A stretch of DNA of 64,000 bases from Sepiola atlantica (GCA_963556195.1 OY744517.1:80328714-80392713); one strand, 5' to 3'; positions 10,662-22,149 are shown, counted from the first letter of the stretch. Translations and numbers: made by a program. The notes: generated by a model not told the origin, from the letters alone.

Positions 10662-10995
10662 TATTTACCTCCACAGGAAGTTACGCACAAGACCAGTTTT
10701 ATCTTACTTCCACAAGGTAAGATGTGACCCAAGATCGGCTCAGGAAAGTGGGACTTGAAAAGCCAGCGCCCGAGAAGGTGAGCACTCTGGCCATTAAAAA
10801 TTGCCTGGGCAGCCCCGTCGGCATTCCCCGGTAGGGGCGCCTCAGGCAGTAAGCAATAAACTTACTCCTCCCCAAAGAGGGGAGGCAAAGCCTGGGAGGG
10901 TGGACCTCCTAGAACTGCACAGGACAGACCGGTGTAAATCAAGCCCCGAAGGCCAAGACGATACCAGTTTATGGTGTGTATCAATCAATGATACG
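10662..10995 (-). mobile_element. U2-SINE family II, 5'-truncated, double tail
   Basis: On the minus strand the body matches the copies at 22240-22576 and 32918-33245: cttggccttcggggcttgat, cctcccaggctttgcctcc, cctaccggggaatgccgac and ctcgggcgctggcttttcaa. The U2 head is missing; homology stops within ataccagtttatggtgtg. The 3' tail appears twice in tandem, first cttgggtcacatcttacc...gtggaagtaag and then a diverged cttgtgcgtaac...gtggaggtaaataa. Open frames across it on both strands are not genes. Confidence 0.75.
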
Positions 10996-11455
10996 ACAAC
11001 ATTTTGAAATACTGTATATATAGTACACATGAACGATTAAGAGACGGTTCTTTGAATGCCTAATTTGCATAATTACTTTTTAAGCAGTTCATAATAAATT
11101 CATGTTTGGTGTTATTAATTTGTAATTTTAATGAAATTGTAAGCATTTATTCAATAAATAACAGATTTTATAAGGAATACAAGTTTTCAATTTTAATATC
11201 ATAGAAATTTTCAAAAAAGTGGAAGTTTGACGGAATTTAAGATTGGATAAGATTAACACATATGCGCAATAATGTTTTAAAAAGAACCATTATTATCGTT
11301 AAAAGTGACTCTATTTAATTTTTTCAACATTTTAAGTAAGGAGTCAAAGAAAAAACTCAGAAGACTTTCAACTATTTCGGGGAAGGGGAGGAGGCTTCCT
11401 GTAGGCTGGGGTGTTGATGGTCGAAGTTAAGTAGATAGTATCCCTTTTTTGTTTT
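10996..11455. other. Spacer with recurring promoter-like module
   Basis: No gene. tgaaatactgtatatatag (11004-11022) differs by one base from 774-792, and taatttgcataatta follows about 40 nt later, as tgcatattta does at the other site. The matches suggest a dispersed repeat. The octamer-like ATTTGCAT may be chance in AT-rich DNA. Confidence 0.4.
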
Positions 11456-11640
11456 TTAAAAATATTTCAGTTTGTTTGAAGAGATCAGAGGGATTCTTCC
11501 TGGAGCTAACACTTGATTTGCATATGATTTAAATTTATATCCGAGGGCTCTTTTTAGGATAGACGTTGTCCCTTTTAGGGCTGATATCTGTATTTCGCTA
11601 CATCTTGGTCTTCCAGGGATTGTATTGGGCAGTGTCATAA
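11456..11640 (-). pseudogene. LINE remnant (C-terminal region)
   Basis: The minus-strand frame contains IPGRPRCSEIQISALKGT followed by TSILKRALGYKF. This corresponds to the C-terminal segment of a non-LTR retrotransposon protein seen more fully at 25121-25400 (IPGKPSAKEIQIIALKGTAK, ILKRALSW). Only this tail is left, without reverse transcriptase motifs. It is a decayed 5'-truncated insertion. Confidence 0.6.
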
Positions 11641-12372
11641 TTTGTTAAAGGGGTGTAAGACTACATCCAGTTGTGTATGGGTTTCGATTTCTGACCTTTG
11701 AAATTTGCTACCTGTTAACAGTTTGATATTTCTGCATTCACTGCGGGATTCTAAAAGTGACGTAAGGAAATACTATTTTAGTGAAGTTCTCACATTTTTT
11801 TAAGCATTTGTTATTTCTTGCTGTTTTCATTTTACCCTTTTCACCCCCTCCTAAATCCAAACATTCATTGCTTTAAAAAAAAAAAAAAGACTTCAAGAAG
11901 TGACATCTTGAGAAAATTACCATTTCCAACACTTGGTTTGCCATAGCAGAGTTAGGTATCCAGAAAGTGGGCGAGAGAGGAAGGGAACTGGCACCTAATA
12001 AGACCGAATAAAACATTCATCCTTCTTTAAGACCTCCAACATTTGAAATCTCCCTCTTTGATGTTCATTTTATAGATGGAGAAACGGAAAAGATATATCT
12101 ATAGAGGGAGACCGACTATTTCCTTTTTTTCTAGTAAGTGATTTGGTTGACATCTGGGTGTTGCAATCATGTACCCCCTCCCCCTCCTCACACCATCACC
12201 ACCGTAACCTTCTCACTCTAACTTCATGTCTGAAACATGACCTGTATTTATTGTCACTCTCAGTGATGGCAAAACCATTCTGATACTCTTCAAAACAAAT
12301 TCTGAAATGGATCCAACACAGTGAAAATAAACTAAATCAACAGACACAGACATTAGTAACAATTTAAAATTA

Positions 12373-12377
<5 letters not shown>
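11641..12377. other. Spacer, no gene
   Basis: No gene or element recognised. A-rich run at about 11873-11888 and C-rich stretch at 12175-12200. Confidence 0.45.

Positions 12378-12427
<50 letters not shown>
12378..12427 (+). repeat. (AT)n microsatellite
   Basis: About 50 nt of AT repeat abutting the left arm of the foldback element. Confidence 0.95.
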
Positions 12428-12430
<3 letters not shown>

Positions 12431-12755
12431 AGCTATGAAAATATATTTATGGCAATTAAGCTACACAGAGGCTCCCGCGTTTCATCCCGGGGGGGGGGGA
12501 TCTTCAGGCAGCTATGAAAATATATTCATGACAATTAAGCTACACAGAGGCTCCCGCGTTTCATCCCCAAAGATTCGCCCCCAGGGATGAAACGCGGGAG
12601 CCTCTGTGTAGCTTAATTGCCATAAATATATTTTCATAGCTTACTACCTAGCTCTACTTACGTATCGAGCACTGTTGAAGTAAATACTGAAAATTGATAC
12701 ATAAAAAATTATATCGCCTTATAAAATTTTATGTAGATACATGAAATAGTAAAAG
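12428..12755. mobile_element. Foldback element with perfect 61-bp arms
   Basis: Arms 12428-12488 and 12584-12644 are perfect inverted copies over 61 bp, from gtaagctatgaaaatata to gcgtttcatccc. A third, direct copy of the left arm lies between them (about 12510-12567) with three or four changes. Beyond the right arm, unique sequence with cgtatcgagcactgttgaag runs to the next TA array. The whole element recurs in opposite orientation at 54570-54800, also between TA arrays. Confidence 0.85.

Positions 12756-12816
<61 letters not shown>
12756..12816 (+). repeat. (TA)n microsatellite
   Basis: About 60 nt of TA repeat on the other side of the foldback element. Confidence 0.95.
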
Positions 12817-12819
<3 letters not shown>

Positions 12820-12866
12820 TTATGTATGTAAAACATAAAAATGATACATATATATATACCAATATC

Positions 12867-13260
12867 ATGGCAGGTACTCAACTGAGCTTCAATATATGCC
12901 CCCCCTTTCAAACACTCACAACGAAAACTCGTCTAGCTACAACCATTGTCAATAAGTTCCCTTTCTCCCTCTGTGTGCCTAGAACAAAGTGGAACTTCCA
13001 TGAGCAAAGTTTATTTCCTAGAATTGTCCGTCTGTGGAACACAGTACCACGGGTCTGCTTCCCTGTTGACTATGACATTGCCGTTTTCAAGTCCAATGTA
13101 AACAAATTTTTGTTGAGCCATCCTTACTTTCTGACCAGTTATAACCATCATTACTAATTTCCTCGCCGTTTCACCGGCTACCTGTCAAACTCAATAACGT
13201 TCATCCTCGAATGGCCTGTGGGACTTCATAAGCGGTGACTCGAATGTAAATATATATACA
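12867..13260 (+). pseudogene. LINE 3' end with (ATT)n tail
   Basis: The plus-strand frame ending at 13157 has PRTKWNFHEQSLFPRIVRLW, then NTVPRVCFP and VFKSNVNKFLL. It is the same C-terminal signature (FPR..RLWN..P) as at 7149-7394 but clearly diverged, so a related lineage. A roughly 100-nt 3' untranslated stretch follows and the copy ends in the ATT run at 13261. No reverse transcriptase core: a 5'-truncated insertion. The start chosen is the first methionine after the TA-rich leader, since the upstream part of the frame is simple repeat. Confidence 0.7.

Positions 13261-13320
<60 letters not shown>
13261..13320 (+). repeat. (ATT)n microsatellite
   Basis: About 60 nt of ATT, probably grown from the 3' tail of the adjacent LINE. 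Confidence 0.95.
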
Positions 13321-13322
<2 letters not shown>

Positions 13323-13894
13323 CCAATAAATTATGCCCGAATCTTCATTCTTTGAAATTTAATAGTAACTAATGGAACTAAATAATATTTATATATCATA
13401 TATAAGTATTTGCCTCTTAAGCCTTGGTCGGGCAACTAGTCTACAAGAAGGAAAACTTCGAACTAACTGGTTGTCTTGGATTTCTTTTTACCATTAGACT
13501 TGACCCACGCAGGTCAGGAGAAGTGTGGTTGAAAATTGTGAAACCTTTACTCATTATACACTCCTCATTGTGCAGGCACTCTTTCAGAAGGTACTTAGTG
13601 TCTCTTGAGAAAGAAGAAGTCCAAAATGTAGGCTCAAGCCTTTGTAAGATAACTATGTTGTTTGACAACATTATATGCTAATCAAATATTTTGTAATTCC
13701 TCGATTTTCAATGACAATCTATGTAATTTTTTACAGAACGTGATGACATTGTTATATATGTCAATCGAAAATGTTGTACTTAGCTGTGCATGAGAAAAAT
13801 AGTTGGCAGCCATTTTGTTGAAATATTTGATAATTCACTGTACCATTTTATCTACGAAATACATAAACAGCGTGCAATTGAATATAAAAATTAA
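13321..13894. other. Spacer, no gene
   Basis: Overlapping frames on both strands (13424-13681) show no recognisable domain or repeat. Nothing else seen. Confidence 0.4.
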
Positions 13895-14260
13895 ACAAAA
13901 TAAAAATCTCCCGCATTTTAAATGGATATAAATAAAGAACATTATTATGTAGAAAAAAAATTCTGAAATGTATATAAAAATATAGTTTTGTTGTTAATGG
14001 GTTTTAAAAATTCAGACAAATGGCGACCGTTGTTTGCACTCCACTGATGAAATCATTCTCGGAAGTTCTCCAAGACTCTCCGTGTCATCTCATGTGGAAT
14101 TGCGTTGATTTTATCTCTGATGCTTTCCTTCAAATTCCGAAGAAGTCGAGTACGATGTAGGAAAATATTTTCATTTAGGTATCCCCAAAGAAAAAAGTTG
14201 CAAGGGCTTAAATCTGCTGACGTCAGCCACCCCACATCTCACGATGACATGATCAAACAC
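13895..14260 (-). pseudogene. Tc1/mariner transposase remnant
   Basis: The minus-strand frame at 14235-14053 reads GWLTSADLSPCNFFLWGYLN, then RTRLLRNLKESIRDKINAIP and HEMTRRVLENFRE. This corresponds to the C-terminal part of a Tc1/mariner-superfamily transposase, where the D before LSPC is the expected third acidic residue. After a stop the same frame continues with NNGRHLSEF, as intact relatives do. aaaatctcccgcatttt at 13904-13920 matches the start of the remnant at 59519 and sits where this copy's 3' terminal repeat should be. Confidence 0.7.
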
Positions 14261-14645
14261 CTAGGAATGCTATCATTGATAGAGAAAATGAACATGATAG
14301 AGAGAAATTATTGCAATAATTGAAGGAAATAAAAATGATAGAGTCTAGCCTGCCGATTAAGAATTCTTTACCACCATTACAGTCCACAGAGATCCAACTA
14401 CAAGTTTGAAAGATCGTTTTGCCACACACTGTGTGTTTGTTTGTTTGTTTTTGTTTGTGTGTGTGTGTGTGTGCTCACCACAAATGGGTTGAGCGCTCTG
14501 GTAGGTGAAATAATGGTTTCCACTTTGCGTATAGCAGTACTCTGCTTTAAAGAATAGATTTCTCTTAGATTACTGGTAGCATAGAAAAGATATGTAAACA
14601 AAGAAAATGCATATAGTGTTATAATTTCTTCTACTATCAGAGGCG
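14261..14645. other. Spacer with (GTTT)n(GT)n
   Basis: No gene. A GTTT/GT microsatellite lies at about 14431-14474. Confidence 0.5.
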
Positions 14646-14815
14646 AGTTTGTTGGCGCAGGAGATAAGATATCACATTTGGATGTGATTGGCCGTTCGGA
14701 TTTCGAATCTCAGCATGGATGCACTTGCTACATCTGGTCATACTGATACTGAAGAGTCATGATACAATGAAACAGCTATCTGCGGATGACTATATTTAAA
14801 TAATCTATTACTAAT
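14646..14815 (+). mobile_element. tRNA-derived SINE, third family
   Basis: A-box-like ttggcgcaggagataag and B-box-like cggatttcgaatctc lie about 40 nt apart, then a tail with cactt..tacatctggtcatac and gaagagtcatgatacaatga. The layout is that of a tRNA-headed SINE. The body differs from the other two tRNA-type families here. Confidence 0.65.
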
Positions 14816-14924
14816 GGAGATTTGGTATCTGTCGGTCCGAAACGGAAACTAAACTATACTTTTACTATCTTTTAATGCTCAGTTCAGTGTACTATACTAT
14901 TTCAGACTAATGTACTATTTTTCA
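14816..14924. other. Short spacer
   Basis: Contains a short direct duplication around ttttaatgctcagtt and tttcaatgctcagtt. Nothing else seen. Confidence 0.4.
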
Positions 14925-15145
14925 ATGCTCAGTTAAGGGGGTGGGTAGTGTATTATCTGTTCTGTTGTCATGAGACTATCCTCCCAGGAATCTTCTCCTC
15001 CTTTTGAGGGGGGTGTATAGTGTAGTATATGTTTGTCATGATACCATCTTCCCAGGCATTACCTCCTCCTTTTATAGGTGGATAGTAGTATTTGTTCTGA
15101 TGTTATGAGACCATCTTCCAACACATTACCGCTTCCTTTGTCACA
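14925..15145 (+). repeat. U2-like/GGAGG repeat units (three)
   Basis: Three diverged units with tagtgtattatctgttctg, cctcccagg and ctcctccttttgagggggg, spaced about 63-72 nt. Same family as at 1205 and 61490. Confidence 0.6.
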
Positions 15146-15193
15146 ATTGGCTGTTCATTAGCAAACCCAACATCTATACTAGCAAAAATTATT

Positions 15194-15410
<217 letters not shown>

Positions 15411-15519
15411 GCAGTACTAATACATCTCATGAAGTGATGGCATCAGTCTCAGCCCCCACACAAAATAGTCATGAAGGGTCAAGAAGAATGGAAATACCGA
15501 AAAGGGATAGCACTAAAAG

Positions 15520-15770
15520 ACCTCCTCTGAAAAGGTACAGAAAGTACTGGAACCTTGGAGAGACTTATTGCCACCCAAACCCCAGAGAAGACCAATGATC
15601 GTTGCGAGCGAGTAATCAATGGTAAGCAACTGTTGCAATAATGCAAAATCATTTGCAATGATGATCGAAAGAGGTTCAGATTACTGGAAATCTGGGGAGA
15701 CTTGTTGTAACTCAGACTCCACGGAACACCACCGATTATTGCCAGTGAGCAATCACTGATGATGACCTGT
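15520..15770 (+). repeat. Two diverged tandem units of ~125 bp
   Basis: aaaaggtacagaaagtactgg...ggagagacttattgcc and gaaagaggttcagattactgg...ggggagacttgttgta align over about 100 nt, as do gagcgagtaatcaatg and cagtgagcaatcactg. An old tandem duplication with no reading frame. Confidence 0.55.
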
Positions 15771-15795
15771 GTACGAATTCCTAGTGAGTTGATAT

Positions 15796-15810
15796 AATAA
15801 TAATAATAAT

Positions 15811-15892
<82 letters not shown>
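15796..15892 (+). repeat. (TAA)n(TA)n microsatellite
   Basis: Short TAA run then about 75 nt of TA, adjoining the 3' end of a minus-strand SINE. Confidence 0.95.
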
Positions 15893-15896
<4 letters not shown>

Positions 15897-16051
15897 TATA
15901 AATAAATATTAAATAATTAATACCTACAGACGCTAGCGTTTCAAGCTTATTGCTCTCATCAGTGCAGGAAAGTAACAATTTCAGATGGTCGGGAGGCGCG
16001 AACCCGGTTCACAGAGTCAGACTAGAATCTGCAAGCAGTTGCCATATCCAC

Positions 16052-16056
<5 letters not shown>
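15893..16056 (-). mobile_element. tRNA-derived SINE, second family
   Basis: On the minus strand: tggcaactgcttgcagatt (A-box region), gaaccgggttcgcgcctcc (strong B box), then cctgcactgatgagagcaat and cttgaaacgctagcgtctgt, ending in an AT-rich tail. It matches the plus-strand copy at 6025-6190. Confidence 0.7.

Positions 16057-16115
<59 letters not shown>
16053..16115 (+). repeat. (TAA)n(TA)n microsatellite
   Basis: TAA run followed by TA run at the 5' side of the minus-strand SINE. Confidence 0.9.
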
Positions 16116-16121
<6 letters not shown>

Positions 16122-16204
16122 GAAACTAAAAGTATACTTTTAGAATATATAGCCTATAGTGAAATTGTTGAAGCTCAATATACGAGATAGAGCAATTATA
16201 ATGA

Positions 16205-16420
16205 TAAATGAAAGAAGAAAGATAAACATGTACGAATGACAAATCTATTTCAACTTCGATTGTTCAATGCAAAGTGTACTCGGTAAAAACATATTTATTT
16301 ATTTTTCCTTAAGCCAAGGCTTTTCAAAGATTAAAATCTTATCATCAGAGGAATTACATAGATGGATAAGTTGAAATAGATTTGTCATTCGTACATCTTT
16401 ATTTCTCTTCTCTCATTTAT
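16205..16420. mobile_element. Foldback element, ~50-bp arms
   Basis: Left arm about 16205-16255 (tacgaatgacaaatctattt) and right arm about 16369-16420 (aaatagatttgtcattcgta) are inverted copies with a few mismatches. The loop is about 113 nt. Confidence 0.75.
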
Positions 16421-17097
16421 ATCTCTCTCTATATATATATTGTTATTATTATTCATGATGAAAATGATAGTCTAACCTACAGATTGAGACCTGTCGCACT
16501 TCTCTGCCACCACTTGTCCTCACAGTGCCAACTCCAAATGTGGGTGATACTTATGTCTCACTCTCTATATATATGTGCATGATATAGAATTAATGGCAAA
16601 TTTATTCATGGTTTTAGATTTATATACTGCTAATTATTTTATGTCCATAACTGTAGATATGTAAATATTATTAGGTACCAATATATGTCTAAACTAATCT
16701 ATCGTTGTAAGTCTGGGTGTATCACTGTGCGTCCTCATGTTGGATATTGATCCGTTGGTGTTTGTTTTCCTCTGGGTAACTGGAACACAATTCAAACATT
16801 TGTCTTCTGAAAATGCCTCTGCCAATTAACTGTAAACGATGGATCTTGTGACACAAGAGGAGGAAAGGGTTTCTCCACTCTGAATATTGGTGCCAACCAA
16901 TGGACACCACGTAATGTCTTTTCCAGATACTCTACATGCAATCAATCTTTGAGAGCTTCACTCTTTTCTGGGATGATGACTCACATTTTGGATTATTTCT
17001 TCACTAGCAGGCATCTTTGGAGTTGCCCGGTAATGAACGAGGACCCCATATATGTACTCCTGCTCCCAGCTCTGGACTCCATATTAACAGTTTTATT
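16421..17097. other. Spacer, no gene
   Basis: Short frames on both strands have no recognisable domain. No element identified. Confidence 0.4.
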
Positions 17098-17705
17098 GGT
17101 CCCCCGATTTATAAAATCGGGGGACTTATGTTTTGAGGCATGCCTGTCCGTCCATCCGTCCGGATTTTTCTCCGCAACCATCCATTGAATTTCTCTGAAA
17201 TTTTGCATGAAGTTGTAACTTTGGTCAGGTTAGAAAGTGACATTCTCAAATCTTTGAAAAAAAATCTGGTTAGCCCCCCAGGGAGTCAAAAGACCCCGAA
17301 AATGACATTTTTTGCCCCATAACTTTTCATCCATCCATTCAATTTCTCTGAAACTTGGCCAAAATGTATAGGCAATTGTTCCTAATAGAAAATAAGTATC
17401 GCTGACCTTGGAAAAAATCTGGTTCGCGCCCCCAGGGGGTCAAACGCCCCCAAAATGGCCCAAAATGGCCCTTTTCTCCCATAACGTTTGATCCATCCAT
17501 TCAATTTTTCTGAAACTTGGCCAAAATGTAGAGGCAATTGTTCTAGATATAAAATGAGCATCCTTGACCTCAGAAAATTCTGGTTCGCGCCCGCAGGGGG
17601 TCAAAGGGGGGTCAAAAATGCCCCAAATTACCCAAATTTATTGCATTTTACACTCGCCACATCAAGTCACATACAGAGGGGGACCATGCACGCGCGGCTT
17701 GTTAT
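17098..17705 (+). mobile_element. ~600-bp dispersed repeat, copy 1
   Basis: Starts with a short palindrome (tcccccgatttataaaatcg then gggg), followed by ttatgttttgaggcat and repeats of tccgtcc. Three diverged internal subunits of about 150 nt follow, each with ccatccattgaatttctctg-like and ctggttcgcgcccccaggg-like blocks. It ends in cacgcgcggcttgtt. It closely matches 25651-26296. No transposase or polymerase domain is visible; the matching short frames in both copies are not convincing genes. Class unknown. Confidence 0.75.
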
Positions 17706-18809
17706 CTTTTAATGTATATGATTTTTAAGTTAGTCGAGATAAAATAAGTAAAATGCTGTTCATGGGTGTCATGCGCAAATGCAGACCCCATGATATTTTT
17801 TTGGTAAAATATACCTTTATACAAACTGAATAACACTCTTGGATTCTTTGTAAGATTTTAATTGAGAAAAAAATGTTTGACTTTAAAATAGGACTTCGTT
17901 TTCAATTGTATTCCTGCATAAAGAGATAGAGATATTACAAATATAGTATAGATTAGTTTTTCTGCTTTTTTTATAAGCTGAACTTGTACAAGAGAACTAA
18001 GAATACTCTGTACATCTTATGGTATAACTAGCTGACCCGACCCGGCGTTGCCCGGGAGTACTTATACTTTCATTTTACACAGACTCCGCAATATTACTGT
18101 AAAACCCCAATGGATAAATAAAAAAATAAAACTAATTTCTGAAGGGAAATGATATTTATTTTCTTATGTTAAAGTTTCAAACCAAATATAAACAGTTGAC
18201 ACTGAAAACGTACAAAGAAAATTAATTTCTTATGAAAAATCATATTGGTTTATTAGTAGCATGTGCAAAAAATATTGTTTATCTTCAGTTTAAGATCACT
18301 TGTGAACCATAATTATTGATTATTTATTCTATAAACTTTAATTCTAGCTGTAAGTTTTCCTTATGTTAATAATGTAAGGGTAATGAAAAAACGGAAGTGA
18401 CGTCTTTCTGGTCCACACTGGAAAACGAGAGCAAAGAAAATGAAGAAATCAGAGCTAAACTGGTATCGGTAAAATTGTACTGTAAACCCCTGAAAATAAC
18501 TAAAGAAAGGAAAAAATATTGTAGACTGTATTTTATGAATATTGTTATTTTTAAATATCCTTCCGCCACTTTGTCTTTCTCCCATCTGTTTTCATCAAAT
18601 ATTGACATCGTAAAAGCAGTAGTAATATCTTAAATAAAAATAAACAGAACTTTTGTAAATCTGAAAAAGAAAAGATTAGTTTTGTAATTAATAAAAATCG
18701 TTTTATATTTTTCATAATGTGTAAGCAATTCAATGAATATCTATGTACTTTGAGGGTTGAGGATATGTGTTGCATGGAGAGAAATGACATAAGAATGATA
18801 CGATGTGTA
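17706..18809. other. Spacer; possible repeat edge at 18028
   Basis: No gene. At 18028 actagctgacccgacccggc followed by gttgcccggg is a GC-rich motif out of keeping with its surroundings and may mark the end of a transposable element, but only one copy is in the window. Overlapping frames at 18361-18790 show no domain. Confidence 0.4.
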
Positions 18810-19160
18810 ATGTGAGTCTTTAAGACAGATTTAAATCTGATAACCTCAGAGGAAGATTAAATCTGGAAAATATAGGAAGATTAGTGCAGAACAAGACTTT
18901 GTTGTTGGTTTTGTCACATTGAAAGAATGGATGATAATGCTTAAGTTAGTAGATGAAGAACAGTTGAGTTAGCATAGTCAGTTGGCAAGGGAAGGCTAAG
19001 GAAAACATGGGAGGAAGTGGTAAGGATGGATCTGAGCAAAAGAATGATAAATAAAGACCTGGACAGATATAGGTTAGTTTAGAAATCAATTTCTAAAATC
19101 TAACCAACACATGCCAGCATGTAAAACAGACATTAAACTGAATGTGATGATGAAGATGAT
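18810..19160 (+). pseudogene. LINE 3' end remnant
   Basis: With a few stops, the plus strand reads CCWFCHIERMDDNA, then, after two stops, GKGRLRKTWEEVVRMDLSK and NKDLDRY. This matches the C-terminal WFGHVERM...GRPRKTWEE region of a common non-LTR retrotransposon group. The 3' end has gatgatgaagatgatgataa, a short GAT-type tail. The in-frame stops and absence of the polymerase core mark it as a dead fragment. Confidence 0.7.
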
Positions 19161-19839
19161 GATAATTATAAGCCTTTTTAAGTAAGAATGCAAGATGGTG
19201 ATGGTAATTCATTCTTCCTCTTGTATTCAGAAAAACACAGCCTTCAAGATGAATAATCTACCCTTTGTAGCATGTAATAGAAACAACAGTGAGAATGGAA
19301 GTTAAAAGAAAAACTATTTTATCTAGTATTATGGTATTAAATTAATTGTAAGAAATAAACAGTTTAATGTTTATTGTAAACACATGTAATTCGTATCTGA
19401 TAGCCGAAATAGATAGAGAAATATAAAAAATTTATATTTTATTAAGGGCATTAGCTCACGTTTCTGTTTAGATCAATAAGGAAAAATGTTCCACCGTAAC
19501 AGTATTTCTAACCGATATAAGTATTTTCAGAAAGAAAAGTAAGCAAAACACATTATATTTGGGTAAAGAACATGGTGCAAGGATAAAAAGGAAGAAATCG
19601 CTAGTATTAATCAAAGATTAATTTATCAGATGCAATGCTATATCAGTCTAACTTCAAGAATCTGACTGACTTTTCTTTATATATTAGATAAAACTACTAA
19701 TAATAGGAAAATCATAAAATCCTCTGGGACATGGAAATACAAAAAGACCAACCCATCCAAACAAGGAAACCGGACATGATAAACAACAAGATCCCCCCCC
19801 CCCCCTACGAAATCAGATTTTGCTATCACAGCAAACCAA
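19161..19839. other. Spacer, no gene
   Basis: AT-rich, with a 14-nt C run at 19793-19806. The minus-strand frame across 19677-20063 is rich in simple hydrophobic runs and has no recognisable domain. Confidence 0.4.
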
Positions 19840-20460
19840 AGAGGTGAAAAACTAAGCGGTACTACTCCAGATGACCGATCAGGTTGCTGCCAATCGTCTG
19901 CGCTCAGCACAACAAAACAAGCGGTAGGGAGACCTTTCGAACCGGCTGCAAACGTATCCGTAAACCCTGACCCTCGACGAGAAAATATATGAAATCCCCC
20001 CCCCCCCCCCCAAAAAAAAATATACAAAAAAAACTTGCCTAAATATCCGAAGAAAAATAACATACTTCTTTGTTTTATGTAAAAAAAAAGACGAAAATAA
20101 AAAGTTGCCTAAATATCGTAAAAGAAATAGCATTTACTTCTTTGATTTATGTAAAAGACAAAAAAAAAATAAATTAAAATGGTTCATTTGGCCCACGAAA
20201 AAAAAAAAAGTTTATTTATAGTTCTTCAGCTATGGCTTGTTCATTTTTTTTTCATTTTTTTCAAATATACATTTATTTTGCATTCTTCGTCTTATATTGT
20301 CGTCTGCCACTCTTCTATTTTTACGACTTTCAGTTTTGCTTCAGCCTCGTTTTCGTCTCGGCAGCTCTCGGGCGTTTCCGCGACCTGCCCGATCGTTGCC
20401 GCCGAGCAGTCACGGAAATTAGGCGCTTCATCTGGAGTAGTACCAACTAAGCAAATGCAT
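19840..20460. repeat. GC-rich inverted segments and a tandem pair
   Basis: Around 19853-19877 and 20429-20453 the text catctggagtagtacc occurs in opposite orientations, each beside GC-rich stretches unlike their surroundings (with cctgcccgatcgttgcc on the right). Between them, 20033-20165 holds two diverged copies of a roughly 70-bp unit (cctaaatatcsgaagaaa, acttctttgwtttatgtaaa). Probably a foldback-type element. The minus- and plus-strand frames show no domain. Confidence 0.4.
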
Positions 20461-21058
20461 GGGTCTTGCTAGAGAGTTGAAGGAAATATGGAACATGAAG
20501 AAAATTACTGTAATACCAATAACTGTAGGAACACGAGGAACAGTTAAAAAAACTAGAAGAAATTGGTACCAAAGGGAGGATAGGTACCATACAATGCACA
20601 GCACTGATGAAAACAGTTGAAATATTAATGAAAATTCTTGAGTGCGAAAACTAACCCACATAACCTGATAATATGGACTAATCACAGGTGGGTTGAAATA
20701 GAAATAGTTAAAAAAATATAGAAAGAAGATTACACGAATGCAAAGTGAACTGAAACTGCCAGAAAATAAAAATATGAACAATCAGCTAATTATTCAACTT
20801 TGCTAAAGAATCAATCAACGACAAAAGCAACCATATTCTGTTCGATATGGAGCCATATTAGCATTTATGAAAATTAAAAAGTGGATAAAGCTGCAAAACA
20901 ATGACTCATTGGGGTTGATATGCCGCAAACTAAACTAAACAGTGTTTTTGTCTTCATTCTTTTTGCTGGCTTCTTCTCAACGCTCATTGTATTTTTTTGT
21001 TGTTGTTTTTCTAATGCATGTACAGATACCTGTCTTAGTGTCATATTTAAAGTTATAT
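20461..21058. other. Spacer, no gene
   Basis: No element or gene recognised. Frames here lack domains. Confidence 0.4.
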
Positions 21059-21566
21059 ATTCTATGCTGATACCCCCATTTTTACCGGTGGATTTGGGCT
21101 AGTGTTCAGGGGAGATGGAGAAAAATTACTTGTACCATCTGTTACTATAAGAATCAATTTTTCATCACTCAATGCCTGTAATACCCTTTTTAAATGAATA
21201 AAATGAACACATTTTCATAATTGAAATGCTGATACCTCCATTTTTACCGGTGGATTATTAGACTGGGCTAGTGTTCAGGGGAGATGGAGAAAAATTATTT
21301 GGACTATCTGTTACTATAAGAATCAATTTTTCATCACTCAATGCCTGTAATACCCTTTTTAAATGAATAAAATGAACACATTTTCATAATTGAAATGCTG
21401 ATACCTCCATTTTTACCGGTGGATTATTAGACTGGGCTCGTGTTCAGGGGGAGATGGATAAAAATTACTTGTACCATCTGTTACTATCAGAATCAATTTT
21501 TCATCACTCAATGCCTGTAATACTCTTTTTAAAGGAATAAAATTAACACATTTTCATAATTGAAAA
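21059..21566 (+). repeat. 169-bp tandem repeat, three copies
   Basis: Copies start at 21064, 21226 and 21395 (atgctgatacc). The first is 162 bp because it lacks a 7-bp piece around ggattattagactgggct. Each has ccatttttaccggtggatt and tcatcactcaatgcctgtaa. Copies are nearly identical, so the amplification is young. Confidence 0.9.
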
Positions 21567-22149
21567 TATTTTCTTTTCTTTATCAATTCTTGAAATGACA
21601 ACCAGGATTGTGATTATACATAAATCATCTTTAAATTATATTCCAAAATAAGAGTCAATATAATATTATCCTTGTTTCCAGCCGTTTCCAGATGTCTTTA
21701 TTTTCAATTACACAAAAACGATTAACCGTATTTCACACAAGCCCAAAATAACACCTTTAGTCAGAGCAGAATCCAAGAAAAAAGATCCTTTAGTGTTCAG
21801 GAAAACTAATAGTGACCAAAAAAAACAAACATTACCAAAGCAAGCAACAGGCATTATTAAATGCCAAATATTTTCATAGAATATGAAAATATATACACTG
21901 TAATGTATATTGTTTAGACTCCAGGTATGTAGAGAATCGTCCCGTCAATAAAACTTTCATTTTTAGTTCAACTTAAACGATCCTTACTACTTCAGCCAGC
22001 GAGACAACTGCATCAATAGAGAAGAAATATATCATAGTTAGTTAAGATATTAAGTTTCCAAGAGGATTCAATTCAAGGGGAAGAATCTTGCGTATTTGAT
22101 AACAGAGTGCTCTCCCCATTATTGGTTATTTTTTACAAATATTTTATAT

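Noticed and set aside
11062..11070. Octamer ATTTGCAT as an snRNA-gene enhancer linked to the U2-derived repeats
   Set aside because: Positions relative to the U2 heads are inconsistent (upstream at one copy, downstream at others) and chance hits are expected in such AT-rich DNA.
19677..20472. Overlapping frames on both strands
   Set aside because: Low-complexity hydrophobic composition, homopolymer runs and no domain; the region looks like a foldback-type repeat.
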